Shown here piece after piece: positions 52,354 to 61,110 of a stretch of 64,000 bases of DNA (positions within the stretch are counted from its first letter, which is position 1; every line of letters begins with the position of its first letter). The stretch covers positions 11,779 to 75,778 of the forward strand of contig ONBA01000008.1 in assembly GCA_900315975.1 (NCBI GenBank). The letters are read 5' to 3'. The notes beneath the pieces are model-generated. The model was not told the origin of the DNA. It worked only from the letters and a program-made list of their open reading frames with translations, and did no database searches. Origin of the DNA: an uncultured Ruminococcus sp. GTDB lineage: Bacteria > Bacillota_A > Clostridia > Oscillospirales > Ruminococcaceae. Both the position numbers and the translations under genes were made by a program.

Positions 52354-52389
52354 GAAAAAAATTCGCGGCTCAGAAAACTGAACCGCGAA
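52354..52389 (-). terminator. Terminator of the tRNA-Leu gene
   Basis: On the minus strand a 12-bp stem TTCGCGGTTCAG/CTGAGCCGCGAA with a TTTT loop and a seven-base T-run, 22 bases beyond the tRNA 3' end. Confidence 0.9.
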
Positions 52390-52411
52390 ACTATATGCGC
52401 CCACTCGACGC

Positions 52412-52497
52412 TGGTGCCGATGGCGGGACTTGAACCCGCACTTTGTTGCCAAAAGTGGATTTTGAGTCCACCGTGTCTGCCATTCCACCACATCGGC
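52412..52497 (-). tRNA. tRNA-Leu, anticodon CAA
   Basis: 86 nt including an encoded CCA end. The acceptor arms GCCGATG (52491-52497) and CATCGGC pair fully; the D arm carries TGGCAGA; the anticodon stem GTGGA/TCCAC holds the loop CTCAAAA with anticodon CAA, reading UUG; a long class II variable arm (TTTG/CAAA) and a T arm GCGGGTTCAAGTCCCGC follow. The long variable arm together with this anticodon identify leucine. It has its own promoter and terminator. Confidence 0.97.
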
Positions 52498-52512
52498 GTG
52501 CCGTATGTTATA

Positions 52513-52541
52513 ATTATATCATACAGCTGTTTTTTTGTCAA
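52513..52541 (-). promoter_or_regulatory. Consensus promoter of tRNA-Leu
   Basis: On the minus strand TTGACA (52536-52541) and TATAAT (52513-52518) with a 17-bp spacer. The -35 box overlaps the last codons of the amidohydrolase gene upstream. Confidence 0.9.
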
Positions 52542-53353
52542 GAGTCGATATGATAGAACCGTTTGAAGTTTTCAGAGAGTATCATACGATTCTCTTCTTC
52601 GCTGAAACCAAGTGCAAAGAAGCGTTCTATTTCTTCAGTGTGCTTCCACATCGGAAAATCACAGCCGAAGAATGCGTTTTCAACTCCGAATTTGCGAATA
52701 CGCTCCGCTGCTTTTTCGGGTGTCATGAACGGAAGTGAACTGCTTATATCTATGGCAAGATTCGGGTATCCTACAAGGATATCTTCGGCACTCTCCCAAC
52801 ACTGGTATCCGCCCATATGAGCTGCTTGGATTTTCAGATTCGGAAAGTTCTTGCATACGTTTGCGATTCTGTCAGGAGCTGAATATGTATAACGGTTATC
52901 GCCACAGTGTATGAGAACAGGAAGTCTGCCTTCAATCATTTCGTAAATTCTGAATGCTTCGGGAGAGTCTGCATTGAACTGCTGAAAATCAGGGTGGAGC
53001 TTTACTCCGTGCAGACCGAGTGAGATTATCTGCTCAATATCGCCTTCAAGGTCTTCTGATAAGGCATGAGTAGTTCCGAAACCGTAGAATGAACGCTCCA
53101 TTGCACACTCTTCTGCGATAAATGTGTTTATATGACGAGTCTGCTGCGGGACTGTCGCTGTTGAGCATACAAGGTACTTGTCAACGCCGATTTTTCTGCC
53201 GTTTTTGAGGAGCATCTCTGCCGTACCGCTTCCGCTCATTGGAATATCGTAAAACCTGCCGATATTAACGGTAGCGTTTTCGGCTATTTTAGCGGGGAAA
53301 ATGTGTGCGTGGGCATCGATTATCTCGTAATTCTCATACATTTTATTATCCAT
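52538..53353 (-). CDS. Amidohydrolase-family (TIM-barrel) metal-dependent hydrolase
   Basis: 271 aa. Metal-site motifs of the amidohydrolase_2 type: DAHAHIFP near residue 13, GVKLHPDFQ near 134, VLIHCGD near 164, AAHMGG near 192 and FGCDFPMW near 245. The substrate is not predictable; related proteins are decarboxylases or amide hydrolases. An AAAAAGGAG ribosome binding site precedes the ATG. It lies 83 bp after nspC and is probably the last protein gene of the polyamine operon, though a functional link is not shown. Confidence 0.82.
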   Translation of the reverse strand: MDNKMYENYEIIDAHAHIFPAKIAENATVNIGRFYDIPMSGSGTAEMLLKNGRKIGVDKYLVCSTATVPQQTRHINTFIAEECAMERSFYGFGTTHALSEDLEGDIEQIISLGLHGVKLHPDFQQFNADSPEAFRIYEMIEGRLPVLIHCGDNRYTYSAPDRIANVCKNFPNLKIQAAHMGGYQCWESAEDILVGYPNLAIDISSSLPFMTPEKAAERIRKFGVENAFFGCDFPMWKHTEEIERFFALGFSEEENRMILSENFKRFYHIDS

Positions 53354-53436
53354 TGAATAAGCTCCTTTTTAAAAATTCCAGCTAATATTATACTCCAAAT
53401 CTGAACTTTTGTCAAATACCGGTATCCTATTACTGC

Positions 53437-54564
53437 TTATAATCTGCTGCGGAAGTCTTCATAGCCGAATGTGCGGAGATTCTTGAAAGTTCCGTCTGAT
53501 TTGAGCAGGAGTATTGCGGGAAGCGGCATTCCGTTGAAGGTGTTGTTCTTGACCATTGTGTATATAGCCATGTCCTCAAAAACGAGTCTGTCGCCGATTG
53601 AGAGCGGCTTATCGAACGAGTAAATTCCTATGGAGTCACCGGCAAGACAGGTCTGCGAGCCGAGACGGTAGCTGTATGCTTTTTCTCCTTCCTTTCCGCT
53701 GTCACGCAGCGGCGGACGGTAAGGCATTTCAAGTACGTCAGGCATATGGCAAGCCGCAGAAGTATCAAGTATCGCGATAGGCATATCATTTTCTGTGAGG
53801 TCGAGAACCTCTGTTACAAGATAGCCTGCATTTAGTGCGATAGCTTCTCCGGGTTCGAGGAATACTTCAAGTCCGTACTTGTCCTGAAGATGTCTGATAC
53901 AGCGTTCAAGCCGCGGAATATCGTAGTCGCTGCGAGTGATATGGTGTCCGCCGCCGAGATTTATCCACTCCATTTCAGGCAGAATATCGCCGAATTTTTC
54001 TTCGAGTGCGGCTATAGTGGATTCGAGGTCGTCGGAATTCTGCTCACAGAGAGTGTGCATATGCAGTCCGGTTACACCCCTGATGTCATCGCTACGGAAG
54101 TTTTTGCGGGTTATTCCGAGTCGTGAAACGGGGGAGCAGGGGTCGTATATTTCGTGGCCTTCCTGGGTTGAAAACTCCGGATTCACGCGAAGTCCTATCT
54201 TTTTTCCGGCAGAGAGTACCCTTTCGCGATATGTATCAAGCTGTGTGAACGAATTGAAGATGATATGTCCGCAGTATGACACTATCTCGTCAAATTCATT
54301 ATCGCGGTATGCAGCAGAAAATACATGGTTTTCCTTTCCCATTTCCTCATAGCCGAGACGTGCTTCATACAGTCCGCTGCACGCGGTTCCATCAAGATAT
54401 TTTTCGATAAGCGGGTAAAGATGATAACACGAAAATGCCTTCTGTGCAAGAAGTATCTTTGCTCCGGTACGCTCCCTTACTCCGCGGAGAATTTCAAGAT
54501 TGTGTATTAGTTTTTCCTCGTCGATCACGTAGCATGGCGAGGGAAGTTCATTTATATTCAGCAT
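53437..54564 (-). CDS. nspC: Carboxynorspermidine/carboxyspermidine decarboxylase
   Basis: 375 aa, PLP-dependent fold III (alanine racemase-like) enzyme. The Schiff-base lysine is Lys42 in LLAQKAFSCY; the PLP-phosphate and substrate motifs RVNPEFSTQEGHEIYDPCSPVSRLG and LEPGEAI near 235 are typical of CANSDC/CASDC rather than diaminopimelate decarboxylase. It removes the carboxyl group from carboxyspermidine (or carboxynorspermidine) to give the free polyamine. The dehydrogenase that makes this substrate is the next gene upstream, 79 bp away. Confidence 0.93.
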   Translation of the reverse strand: MLNINELPSPCYVIDEEKLIHNLEILRGVRERTGAKILLAQKAFSCYHLYPLIEKYLDGTACSGLYEARLGYEEMGKENHVFSAAYRDNEFDEIVSYCGHIIFNSFTQLDTYRERVLSAGKKIGLRVNPEFSTQEGHEIYDPCSPVSRLGITRKNFRSDDIRGVTGLHMHTLCEQNSDDLESTIAALEEKFGDILPEMEWINLGGGHHITRSDYDIPRLERCIRHLQDKYGLEVFLEPGEAIALNAGYLVTEVLDLTENDMPIAILDTSAACHMPDVLEMPYRPPLRDSGKEGEKAYSYRLGSQTCLAGDSIGIYSFDKPLSIGDRLVFEDMAIYTMVKNNTFNGMPLPAILLLKSDGTFKNLRTFGYEDFRSRL

Positions 54565-54588
54565 GATATACCTCTTTTTAAAATAGTC

Positions 54589-54620
54589 AAGGGCGGAAAG
54601 GGAAGTCCATTTACGCCCTT
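54589..54620 (-). repeat. Hairpin in the gap between the two carboxyspermidine genes
   Basis: A 7-bp inverted repeat AAGGGCG/CGCCCTT with an 18-base centre. No T-run follows directly, so it is probably a weak terminator or a processing site lowering expression of nspC and the gene beyond. Confidence 0.45.
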
Positions 54621-54643
54621 TCGGATGTTTATTGCTGTTTTAC

Positions 54644-55846
54644 TCAGTCAACGAGAACCGGATCAAAGTCCTCTTCCCAAGGAAGTCCCCACTTATTGAG
54701 TGCTTCCATGAACGGATCGGGGTCAAATTCCTCGATATTGTATACACCCGCACCGCTCCATTTGCCTGTCATTATGAGCATTGCTCCGATCATTGCGGGA
54801 ACACCGGTAGTATATGAGATAGCCTGTGAGCCTACTTCTTTGTAGCATTCCTGATGGTCACAGATGTTGTAGAGGTAGTAGTTCTTGTCCTTGCCGTCTT
54901 TCTTTCCGCGGAAGATACAGCCGATATTGGTCTTGCCGACTGTTCTCGGACCGAGTGAAGCAGGGTCGGGGAGTACTGCCTTCAGGAACTGGAGAGGTAC
55001 TATTTCCTTGCCTTCATACATGATAGGCTCGATTGATGTCATACCTACGTTTTCAAGGCATTTGAGATGTGTGAGATAGCTCTGACCGAATGTCATAAAG
55101 AAGCGGATACGCTTTATTCCCTTGATGTTGAGAGCGAGCGATTCGAGTTCTTCGTGGTGGAGGAGGTACATATCCTTCTCGCCTACGCCTTTGAAGTTAT
55201 AAACGCGCTTTATCTCCATGGGTTCTGTTTCTACCCATTTGCCGTCCTCGATGTAGCTTCCCTTAGCAGATACCTCGCGGATATTTATCTCGGGATTGAA
55301 GTTTGTAGCGAAGGGGTAGCCGTGGTCTCCGCCGTTGCAGTCGAGGATATCTATGTAGTTTATCTCGTCAAACTGGTGCTTCATTGCGTATGCTGAGAAC
55401 ACTCCTGTAACACCGGGGTCGAATCCGCTTCCGAGGAGTGCAGTTATACCTGCTTCCTTGAACTTTTCACGGTATGCCCACTGCCACTTATATTCAAATT
55501 TCGCTGTATCAAGAGGCTCGTAGTTTGCAGTGTCTACGTAGTGAGTCTTTGTAGCGAGACAAGCGTCCATTATAGTAAGGTCCTGATAGGGGAGTGCAAG
55601 ATTGAGCACTACGTCAGGCTTGTAGCTGTTTATGAGAGCGATAAGCTCGTCAACGTTGTCAGCGTTTACCTGAGCGGTCTCGATGACTGTTTTAGTAGTC
55701 GGCTGGAGTTTCTCCTTGAGTGCGTCGCACTTGGACTTTGTACGGCTGGCGATCATTATGCCCTCAAAGACTTCGCTGTTCTGACAGCACTTGTGAATAG
55801 CTACGGAAGCAACTCCGCCGCAGCCGATGATCATACATTTTCCCAT
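54644..55846 (-). CDS. Carboxynorspermidine/carboxyspermidine dehydrogenase (saccharopine dehydrogenase family)
   Basis: 400 aa. Rossmann motif MIIGCGGVASVAIHKCCQ at about residues 5-22, typical of CASDH/CANSDH proteins, which reductively condense aspartate semialdehyde with a diamine (putrescine, diaminopropane, or in some lineages agmatine) using NADPH. The conserved VLNLALPYQDLTIMDACL and GSGFDPGVTGVF stretches match the family, not lysine-pathway saccharopine dehydrogenase. Together with the next gene it forms the decarboxylated-SAM-independent spermidine route. Start ATG at 55846 has an AAAGGAG ribosome binding site. Confidence 0.93.
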   Translation of the reverse strand: MGKCMIIGCGGVASVAIHKCCQNSEVFEGIMIASRTKSKCDALKEKLQPTTKTVIETAQVNADNVDELIALINSYKPDVVLNLALPYQDLTIMDACLATKTHYVDTANYEPLDTAKFEYKWQWAYREKFKEAGITALLGSGFDPGVTGVFSAYAMKHQFDEINYIDILDCNGGDHGYPFATNFNPEINIREVSAKGSYIEDGKWVETEPMEIKRVYNFKGVGEKDMYLLHHEELESLALNIKGIKRIRFFMTFGQSYLTHLKCLENVGMTSIEPIMYEGKEIVPLQFLKAVLPDPASLGPRTVGKTNIGCIFRGKKDGKDKNYYLYNICDHQECYKEVGSQAISYTTGVPAMIGAMLIMTGKWSGAGVYNIEEFDPDPFMEALNKWGLPWEEDFDPVLVD

Positions 55847-55866
55847 TGTTCTTACTCCTTTGCGTT

Positions 55867-56325
55867 TTATAGTATTAGTTTCATAGACTTGAATGACGAT
55901 ATACTGTCCTCAAACCCGAGTTTTTTATATAGTGGGTAACCGTCCGCGGAGGCTTTTAGCTCGATGTAGTCAAGCTCCATTTCCCTTGCGTCAGATATGA
56001 GCAGCTCCATCAGCTGTGAGGCTGTGCCATGCCTTCTGTATTCGGGCGAAACATAGACATTCAGCACCGTACCTGTTCTGCCGTTAGGAAAGCTTGGATT
56101 CGGAGGCATCTCATTTAATACGAGGAATGCCGAACCGATCGTTTTTTCTTCGTCCACGGCGATATATGCGAAGAAATCGCAGTTGAGGTGATCCGCATAA
56201 TAACGCGGGAGCCTTGCACGTATCTGTTCAGCTTGTTCCGCCGGCATTTCGGGAAAATCCTCCATTAGGTACGCCATGCGAATATTGGTAAGTCCGGCAG
56301 CGTTCTGAGCTCTGAAAATATTCAT
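55867..56325 (-). CDS. GNAT-family N-acetyltransferase
   Basis: 152 aa. The acetyl-CoA motif VYVSPEYRRHGTASQLMELL near residues 90-110 (pattern Q/RxxGxxS, here RRHGTAS) and the C-terminal LGFEDSISSFKSMKL are typical of GNAT enzymes. Its place between speB and the carboxyspermidine genes makes a polyamine (SpeG-like) acetylation role attractive, but the family is too broad to assign a substrate. Confidence 0.85.
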   Translation of the reverse strand: MNIFRAQNAAGLTNIRMAYLMEDFPEMPAEQAEQIRARLPRYYADHLNCDFFAYIAVDEEKTIGSAFLVLNEMPPNPSFPNGRTGTVLNVYVSPEYRRHGTASQLMELLISDAREMELDYIELKASADGYPLYKKLGFEDSISSFKSMKLIL

Positions 56326-56337
56326 ATGAGTGATCCT

Positions 56338-57189
56338 TTATGAAAGTGCAAGCAGCATTTCACGTATTACCTTGCACGCTACAGCAGTCGATACGCCCGA
56401 CTGGTCATAAGTCGGACTGAGTTCGTTTACGTCGCAGCCGACTATATCAAGCTTGCTGCATACGAGGGTTACTGCCCTGCGAAGTTCCTCAAACGTTACA
56501 CCGCCTGCTTCGGGAGTACCTGTTCCCGGGAATATCGAAGGGTCGAGTACATCGAGGTCAAGGGTGAAGTATACGTTTTTGCCTTTGAGCTTTTCAACGG
56601 TTTCCTCAAGACCTTCAAAACTGAACTTGTGCATTTCAGTGTGCTCGTCAGCAAAGTAGAATTCATTACGGTCTCCGCTTCTTATACCGAACTGGAAGAT
56701 ATGGTCGTCGCCGACGAGTTCCCAGCAGCGGCGCAGTACGCAAGCGTGTGAAAGCGGCTGACCGAGGTACTCGTCACGAAGGTCAGCGTGAGCGTCGAAG
56801 TGGACGATGTAAAGGTCGTCGAACTTTTCCTTTACTGCCATTACAGACCCGAGAGTTACAAGATGTTCGCCGCCTATCATGAACGGCATTTTTCCGTCGG
56901 AAAGTATCTGGTCAGAACGCTGGGCGATGTCTGCTATGGTACGTCTGACACTGCCGAATGGAAGTTCAAGGTCGCCGCTGTCGAAGTAGCTGTAATCGGT
57001 CATGTCCTTATTCTGATACGGACTATAGGTCTCAATGCCGAAGCTCTCATTCCTGATTACTGACGGAGCAAATCTTGTGCCGGGACGAAAGCTTGTGGTG
57101 CCGTCAAAACCGGCTCCGAAGAGTACTATCTTAGCGTCATCGTATTCACTGTCACAGGCGATAAAGGTCTGTACATTCTTATTCAACAT
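56338..57189 (-). CDS. speB: Agmatinase / agmatinase-like ureohydrolase
   Basis: 283 aa from the ATG at 57189, which has GAGGAG upstream and overlaps the speE stop by 11 bp; a start 12 codons earlier is rejected. Two-manganese ureohydrolase motifs: GGEHLVTLG near 107, FDAHADLRDEYLG near 135 and TLDLDVLDPSIFPGTGTPEAGG near 215. It converts agmatine to putrescine and urea, or, given its coupling to speE, may act on N1-aminopropylagmatine to release spermidine; sequence alone does not decide. It belongs to the short bacterial form. Confidence 0.92.
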   Translation of the reverse strand: MLNKNVQTFIACDSEYDDAKIVLFGAGFDGTTSFRPGTRFAPSVIRNESFGIETYSPYQNKDMTDYSYFDSGDLELPFGSVRRTIADIAQRSDQILSDGKMPFMIGGEHLVTLGSVMAVKEKFDDLYIVHFDAHADLRDEYLGQPLSHACVLRRCWELVGDDHIFQFGIRSGDRNEFYFADEHTEMHKFSFEGLEETVEKLKGKNVYFTLDLDVLDPSIFPGTGTPEAGGVTFEELRRAVTLVCSKLDIVGCDVNELSPTYDQSGVSTAVACKVIREMLLALS

Positions 57190-58030
57190 CTCTGAGCATC
57201 TCCTCAACGTAGTTTGGCAGTGCAAATGCTCCGCAATGGAGCTGGGTATTGTAATATTTGGTCTTTAAGCCGAGCATACTCCATTTGGTACCGTTATAGT
57301 CGCGTACAGGGTGGTATTTCTTTGAAGCAAAGCCGAAAAGCCAGTGTCCCGATGGGTAGGTAGGGATATGAGCCTGATATACACGGCTTATCGGGAAGCT
57401 CTCGACTATACGCTTGTGTGAGCGCTGCATAGCGGCAGCGTCCTCGTCATAGAACGGACTTTCATGCTGGTTTACCATTATACCGTCCTTACGCAGTGCT
57501 TTGAAGCAGCTGCCGTAGAATTCCTTGGTGAAGAGTCCTTCTCCGGGACCGAATGGGTCGGTGGAGTCAACGATTATTACGTCGTATTTTTCTTCACAGC
57601 GGCGTATGAACTTTACGCCGTCCTCGTAATAAATGTGCACTCGTTCATCGTCAAGCCGGCAGGCTGTCGTCGGAAGATATTTCTTGCTTACTTCAACAAC
57701 AAGCTCGTCGATTTCAACGAGGTCGATGGATTCGACTGAGCTGTATCTTGTCAGCTCACGGACTACTCCGCCGTCACCTGCACCGATAACCAGTATATTT
57801 TTCGGATTCGGGTGAACTGCCATAGGTACGTGAGTTATCATTTCGTGGTAGATGAATTCGTCTTTTTCGGTCAGCATCATGTAGCCGTCGAGCGTGAGGA
57901 AACGTCCGAATTCCTTTGAATCGAACACGTCGATGCGCTGAAATTCACTGTTTCCGCTGTAGAGCTGGTGGTCGACCTTGATAGAAAATTTTACATTAGG
58001 CGTATGCCTTTCAGTGAACCATAATTCCAT
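57179..58030 (-). CDS. speE: Spermidine synthase (aminopropyltransferase)
   Basis: 283 aa, standard SpeE length. Transfers the aminopropyl group of decarboxylated SAM to a diamine. The cofactor motif ILVIGAGDGGVVREL near residue 77, the acidic VEIDELVVEVSKKYLP near 100 and the IIVDSTDPFGPGEGLFTKEFY gate-keeping loop near 150 are typical. Acceptor could be putrescine or agmatine; overlap with speB hints at the latter as an option. It lies 17 bp after the membrane protein gene. Confidence 0.95.
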   Translation of the reverse strand: MELWFTERHTPNVKFSIKVDHQLYSGNSEFQRIDVFDSKEFGRFLTLDGYMMLTEKDEFIYHEMITHVPMAVHPNPKNILVIGAGDGGVVRELTRYSSVESIDLVEIDELVVEVSKKYLPTTACRLDDERVHIYYEDGVKFIRRCEEKYDVIIVDSTDPFGPGEGLFTKEFYGSCFKALRKDGIMVNQHESPFYDEDAAAMQRSHKRIVESFPISRVYQAHIPTYPSGHWLFGFASKKYHPVRDYNGTKWSMLGLKTKYYNTQLHCGAFALPNYVEEMLRDVE

Positions 58031-58047
58031 TGTTTTTCTCCAAAAGC

Positions 58048-58566
58048 TTATTCAGGCTTTTTACTGTCAGGGGGAGGTGTACCGGGGGCAACTCCGTTCA
58101 TTTTAAGTACGAATTTGAGAATAAGCGGGTTTATTATGTAGATGATGCAGTATGAAACAATAAAGCTGAATATGAACGACTTCATAAACATTATCATAAA
58201 AGGCGGGAAATGTGCGTGTCCGTGGCTTGCCTTTGTTACGATTATGCGGACGAGTGCCACCATTGCAAGTGTTATCGCAGGGGTGTATATCATGTCTGAA
58301 ATAAAGGTGGAAACGAGTTTACCGGGAACGCTTTTCTCTTTTAGTTTAAGTGCATTTACCGCTTTGAGTTCAAGTTTTCTCATCGGGATCAAAAAGCTTA
58401 TTGCAAAGCTGATGAGCGCACTTACACCGAAGCTTATCAGCCATGTGTTGAGACTGGGCTTGTCAGATGAGAGGGTGTTGGTTGTTGACATGCACAGACT
58501 TAGTGTGAATCCCATGAGGATGTTCATCTGAAATCCTACTTTTTTCATTGTTTTTTTCATATCCAT
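58048..58566 (-). CDS. Four-span membrane protein of the polyamine operon, unknown function
   Basis: 172 aa with four hydrophobic segments (about 14-30, 42-62, 92-110, 128-155) in two similar pairs: each pair begins with a helix before a conserved basic loop (MRKLELKAVN and NPLILKFVLKMN), suggesting an internal duplication as in DUF2798-type proteins. C-terminal tail is Pro/Lys-rich. A HGHAHF segment lies between spans 3 and 4. Position between speA and speE suggests a link with polyamine handling, perhaps export or import, but no transporter family is recognised. Confidence 0.65.
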   Translation of the reverse strand: MDMKKTMKKVGFQMNILMGFTLSLCMSTTNTLSSDKPSLNTWLISFGVSALISFAISFLIPMRKLELKAVNALKLKEKSVPGKLVSTFISDMIYTPAITLAMVALVRIIVTKASHGHAHFPPFMIMFMKSFIFSFIVSYCIIYIINPLILKFVLKMNGVAPGTPPPDSKKPE

Positions 58567-58589
58567 ATTAAAAACTCCTTAAAATATAT

Positions 58590-60038
58590 TTACGCGAGGA
58601 CGTTGAGATGTTCTATATTTATGTCTTCTGTACCTGTCATCTGACATCCTTTTTCCTTCGCATATTTTATGTATTCTATTATCTCGCCTGTTATGAGCTC
58701 TCCGGGGGCGAGTATCGGTATTCCGGGCGGATAGCACATTACGAATTCCGTGCATACCTTCCCTGCGGACTCCTCAATAGGGATGGAGACCTTGTCGGCA
58801 TAAAATGCCTTTCTCGGAGCTTCTGATACTACAGGAGCTATGTATTCGTGGTTCAGCATATCAGCACCGCTTTTTCCGAACCGCCTTTTTATTTCGGACA
58901 TGGCACTGATAAGCCTCTCTATATCGCGTTTTCTGTCGCCTACTGAGATATATGCGAGTATATTTCCTATATCACCGAATTCGATTTGTATGTCGTATTC
59001 GTCGCGGAGCAGGTCGTATACTTCAATTCCTGCAAGTCCTACCGGCAGGGTAAATACGCTCAGTTTTGAAACGTCAAAATCGTAGATGCTGTCGCCGTTT
59101 ATGAGTTCACTTGAGTAAGCGTAATATCCGCCGATATCGTTTATCTCGGCGCGTGCATATTCAGCCATTTCGACTGTCTGCGCAAATATCTCCTTACCGC
59201 TGAGGGCGAGTCGCTTTCGTGAAATATCAAGGCTTGAGAGGAGAAGATATGAAGCACTCGTGGTTTGTGTAAGGTTGATTATCTGTCGCATATAATCGCT
59301 GTTTATGCGTTCTCCCATGAGCAGGAATGAGCTTTGTGTGAGACTTCCGCCGGACTTGTGCATACTTACTGATGCAAGGTCTGCTCCTGCTGCCATTGCT
59401 GTGACAGGAAAATTATCTCCGAAATAGAAATGTGTACCGTGCGCCTCATCAACGAGTACAAGCATTCCGTGAGCATGGGCAAGCTCAGTGATACGGCGGA
59501 GGTCGGAGCAGATTCCGTAGTAGGTGGGATTGTTGACCATTATTGCCTTGGCATCGGGATTATCGCGGATAGCCTGTTCGACCTGTGAGACTGACATACC
59601 CAGCGCGATCCCGAGCTGTTTGTTAACGTCAGGGTTTACATATACCGGTACTGCACCTGTGAGAATAAGTGCATTTATCGCACTGCGGTGGACATTTCGC
59701 GGCATGATTATCTTATCGCCTTCCTTGCAGGTGTACATTATCATGCTCTGCACGGCAGATGTTGTTCCGCCGACCATGAAAAATGTATTAGCTGCTCCGA
59801 ATGCCTGTGCTGCGAGCATTTCTGCGTCTTTTATAACGGAGACGGGGTGGCAGAGGTTATCAAGCGGTTTCATTGAATTGACATCGACGTTCATGCAGTC
59901 TTCGCCTAGAAATTCGGTAAGTTCCATGTTTCCGCGTCCTCGCTTATGTCCGGGCACATCGAACGGAACTACTCTCATTCGCCGGAATTTCCGCAGAGCC
60001 TCATATATAGGCGCATTTACCTGTGAAAGTTCAGTCAT
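58590..60038 (-). CDS. speA: Arginine decarboxylase (Orn/Lys/Arg decarboxylase, fold I type)
   Basis: 482 aa from the ATG at 60038; a GTG seven codons upstream overlaps speD further and is less likely. PLP fold I enzyme of the SpeA/YaaO group: PLP-binding [10 protein letters not shown] near residue 200, Schiff-base lysine in [13 protein letters not shown] near 227, and a C-terminal domain ending with [13 protein letters not shown]. In Firmicutes this group includes arginine and lysine decarboxylases; with agmatinase-type SpeB in the same operon, arginine to agmatine is the best call. Its start overlaps the speD stop by 8 bp, implying coupling. Confidence 0.9.
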   Translation of the reverse strand: MTELSQVNAPIYEALRKFRRMRVVPFDVPGHKRGRGNMELTEFLGEDCMNVDVNSMKPLDNLCHPVSVIKDAEMLAAQAFGAANTFFMVGGTTSAVQSMIMYTCKEGDKIIMPRNVHRSAINALILTGAVPVYVNPDVNKQLGIALGMSVSQVEQAIRDNPDAKAIMVNNPTYYGICSDLRRITELAHAHGMLVLVDEAHGTHFYFGDNFPVTAMAAGADLASVSMHKSGGSLTQSSFLLMGERINSDYMRQIINLTQTTSASYLLLSSLDISRKRLALSGKEIFAQTVEMAEYARAEINDIGGYYAYSSELINGDSIYDFDVSKLSVFTLPVGLAGIEVYDLLRDEYDIQIEFGDIGNILAYISVGDRKRDIERLISAMSEIKRRFGKSGADMLNHEYIAPVVSEAPRKAFYADKVSIPIEESAGKVCTEFVMCYPPGIPILAPGELITGEIIEYIKYAKEKGCQMTGTEDINIEHLNVLA

Positions 60039-60801
60039 TTCCGTACACGTTCCTTCCACTGAATATTTCTATCATTTCCTTCCTGAGAGCATTTGTGATA
60101 TCAAGCCGGCTTCTCGGAGGAAGTTCGTGGACATCCGTATTGAAGAGGTAATTCTGCAATATGATGTCCTTTATGAGCATTTTTGTATGGAACATATTCG
60201 CCTGATACACGTTGATATCAACGGCATCGTATTTGTCGAGTATTGATTCATCAATGTAATTCTGTATAGAGGTGATGTCGTGGTCGATGAACAGCTTTTC
60301 GCCGTCGAGATTGCGGGTGAAACCGCGTACACGGTAGTCCATAGTGATTATATCAGAATCGAAACTGCCGATGAGGTAGTCAAGGGCGGTAAGCGGTGTT
60401 ATCTTTCCGCAGGTAGCAACGTCGATATCAACACGGAATGTCGCAATGCTTGTATCGGGGTGATACTCCGGATAAGTATGCACTGTGACATGGCTTTTGT
60501 CAAGATGTGCGACTGTTTCGCTTCCTCCTGCGGGTACCATTGTATCGTCGGCAATGAGGAATGTTGCTGATGCACCTTGCGGGTCGTAGTCCTGCCGTGA
60601 TACACTGAGTACCTGTGCACCTATCATCTCCGTCAGATGAGTCATGATATCGGTTATTCGCTCGGAGTTGTACTGTTCATCAACGTAGGCGATATATTCA
60701 AGCTGAGCCTTCGGAGTTTTGGCGTAACAGACGTCATATATATTGAAACTAAGTGACTTTGTGAGATTATTGAACCCATAGAGTTTGAGCTTATTTTCCA
60801 T
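60031..60801 (-). CDS. speD: S-adenosylmethionine decarboxylase proenzyme (long, E. coli type)
   Basis: 256 aa from the ATG at 60801 with GAGGTG seven bases upstream. It is the E. coli-like class 1 SpeD rather than the 125-aa Bacillus form. The self-cleavage site is [14 protein letters not shown], with Ser103 becoming the pyruvoyl group. It supplies decarboxylated SAM as aminopropyl donor for SpeE. First gene of the operon; an intrinsic terminator stands between its ribosome binding site and the long structured leader, so its transcription is probably attenuated. Confidence 0.95.
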   Translation of the reverse strand: MENKLKLYGFNNLTKSLSFNIYDVCYAKTPKAQLEYIAYVDEQYNSERITDIMTHLTEMIGAQVLSVSRQDYDPQGASATFLIADDTMVPAGGSETVAHLDKSHVTVHTYPEYHPDTSIATFRVDIDVATCGKITPLTALDYLIGSFDSDIITMDYRVRGFTRNLDGEKLFIDHDITSIQNYIDESILDKYDAVDINVYQANMFHTKMLIKDIILQNYLFNTDVHELPPRSRLDITNALRKEMIEIFSGRNVYGND

Positions 60802-60812
60802 ATTACACACCT

Positions 60813-60853
60813 CAAAATAAAAACACGTACAGACTTATCAAGCCTGTACGTGT
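60813..60853 (-). terminator. Intrinsic terminator directly before the speD ribosome binding site
   Basis: A 14-bp stem (60840-60853 with 60823-60836, one G-U pair in the RNA) with a three-base loop and a minus-strand tail TTTTTATTTT. The GAGGTG of speD follows at once. No gene ends upstream that would need it, so it acts as an attenuator or antiterminated switch for the whole operon. Confidence 0.88.
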
Positions 60854-61104
60854 AGGGAATACATGAATAAACGCATAAAATGGTTTCAGAGTCTATTTAA
60901 GCAAAGATACCTTTTACTACTCTTATTGACCTTTCACAAGCTGATAAAAACTTATAAAAATTTATATAATCAATAAGGCAACAGAAGTTGCCAGCCGATT
61001 GATCGGCGGTCGGCATTTGACCCGCTGTCCGTATGGCGTTTATCTCCCGAAAAACTGGGAGAGGTCAAAGATCTTGCTCTGAAACCGAAGCTTCTCTGCA
61101 ATTT
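60854..61104 (-). ncRNA. Structured leader RNA of the polyamine operon, candidate riboswitch of unknown class
   Basis: On the minus strand, after the promoter at 61111-61139, about 250 nt of non-coding RNA precede the terminator. Pairings read directly from the sequence: a perfect 10-bp closing helix GGTTTCAGAG (61086-61077) with CTCTGAAACC (60891-60882), extended by AGCAAGAT (61078-61071) with ATCTTTGCT (60908-60900); TTTGACC (61069-61063) with GGTCAAA (61022-61016); hairpin TCTCCC/GGGAGA (61062-61057 and 61048-61043); hairpin GCCGA/TCGGC (61007-60994); hairpin GGCAAC/GTTGCC (60992-60977) with a UUCU loop; and TTATTGA (60976-60970) with TCAATAA (60929-60923). So a multi-branched fold closed by one long helix stands ahead of a terminator. 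I could not match it to SAM, lysine, PreQ1, T-box, ykkC, ydaO or M-box consensus sequences. Confidence 0.7.
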
Positions 61105-61110
61105 TTTATT

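Noticed and set aside
52245..52541. A 98-codon minus-strand frame spanning the tRNA-Leu gene
   Set aside because: It reads through a complete tRNA gene, its promoter and its terminator, so it cannot be a protein gene.
60854..61104. M-box (magnesium) riboswitch in the polyamine leader, because ACGCCAUACGGACAGCGGGUCAA looked partly like the M-box core
   Set aside because: The hallmark UUAGGUGAGGCUCCU and GCUGCUGCCC segments are missing and the helix order differs; the match is short and probably chance.
60854..61104. 6S RNA or SRP RNA as an alternative for the same region
   Set aside because: 6S RNA is a single long rod with a central bubble, whereas this fold is multi-branched; no SRP GGAA/GNAR apical motif is present, and the terminator sits directly before a ribosome binding site, which fits cis regulation.
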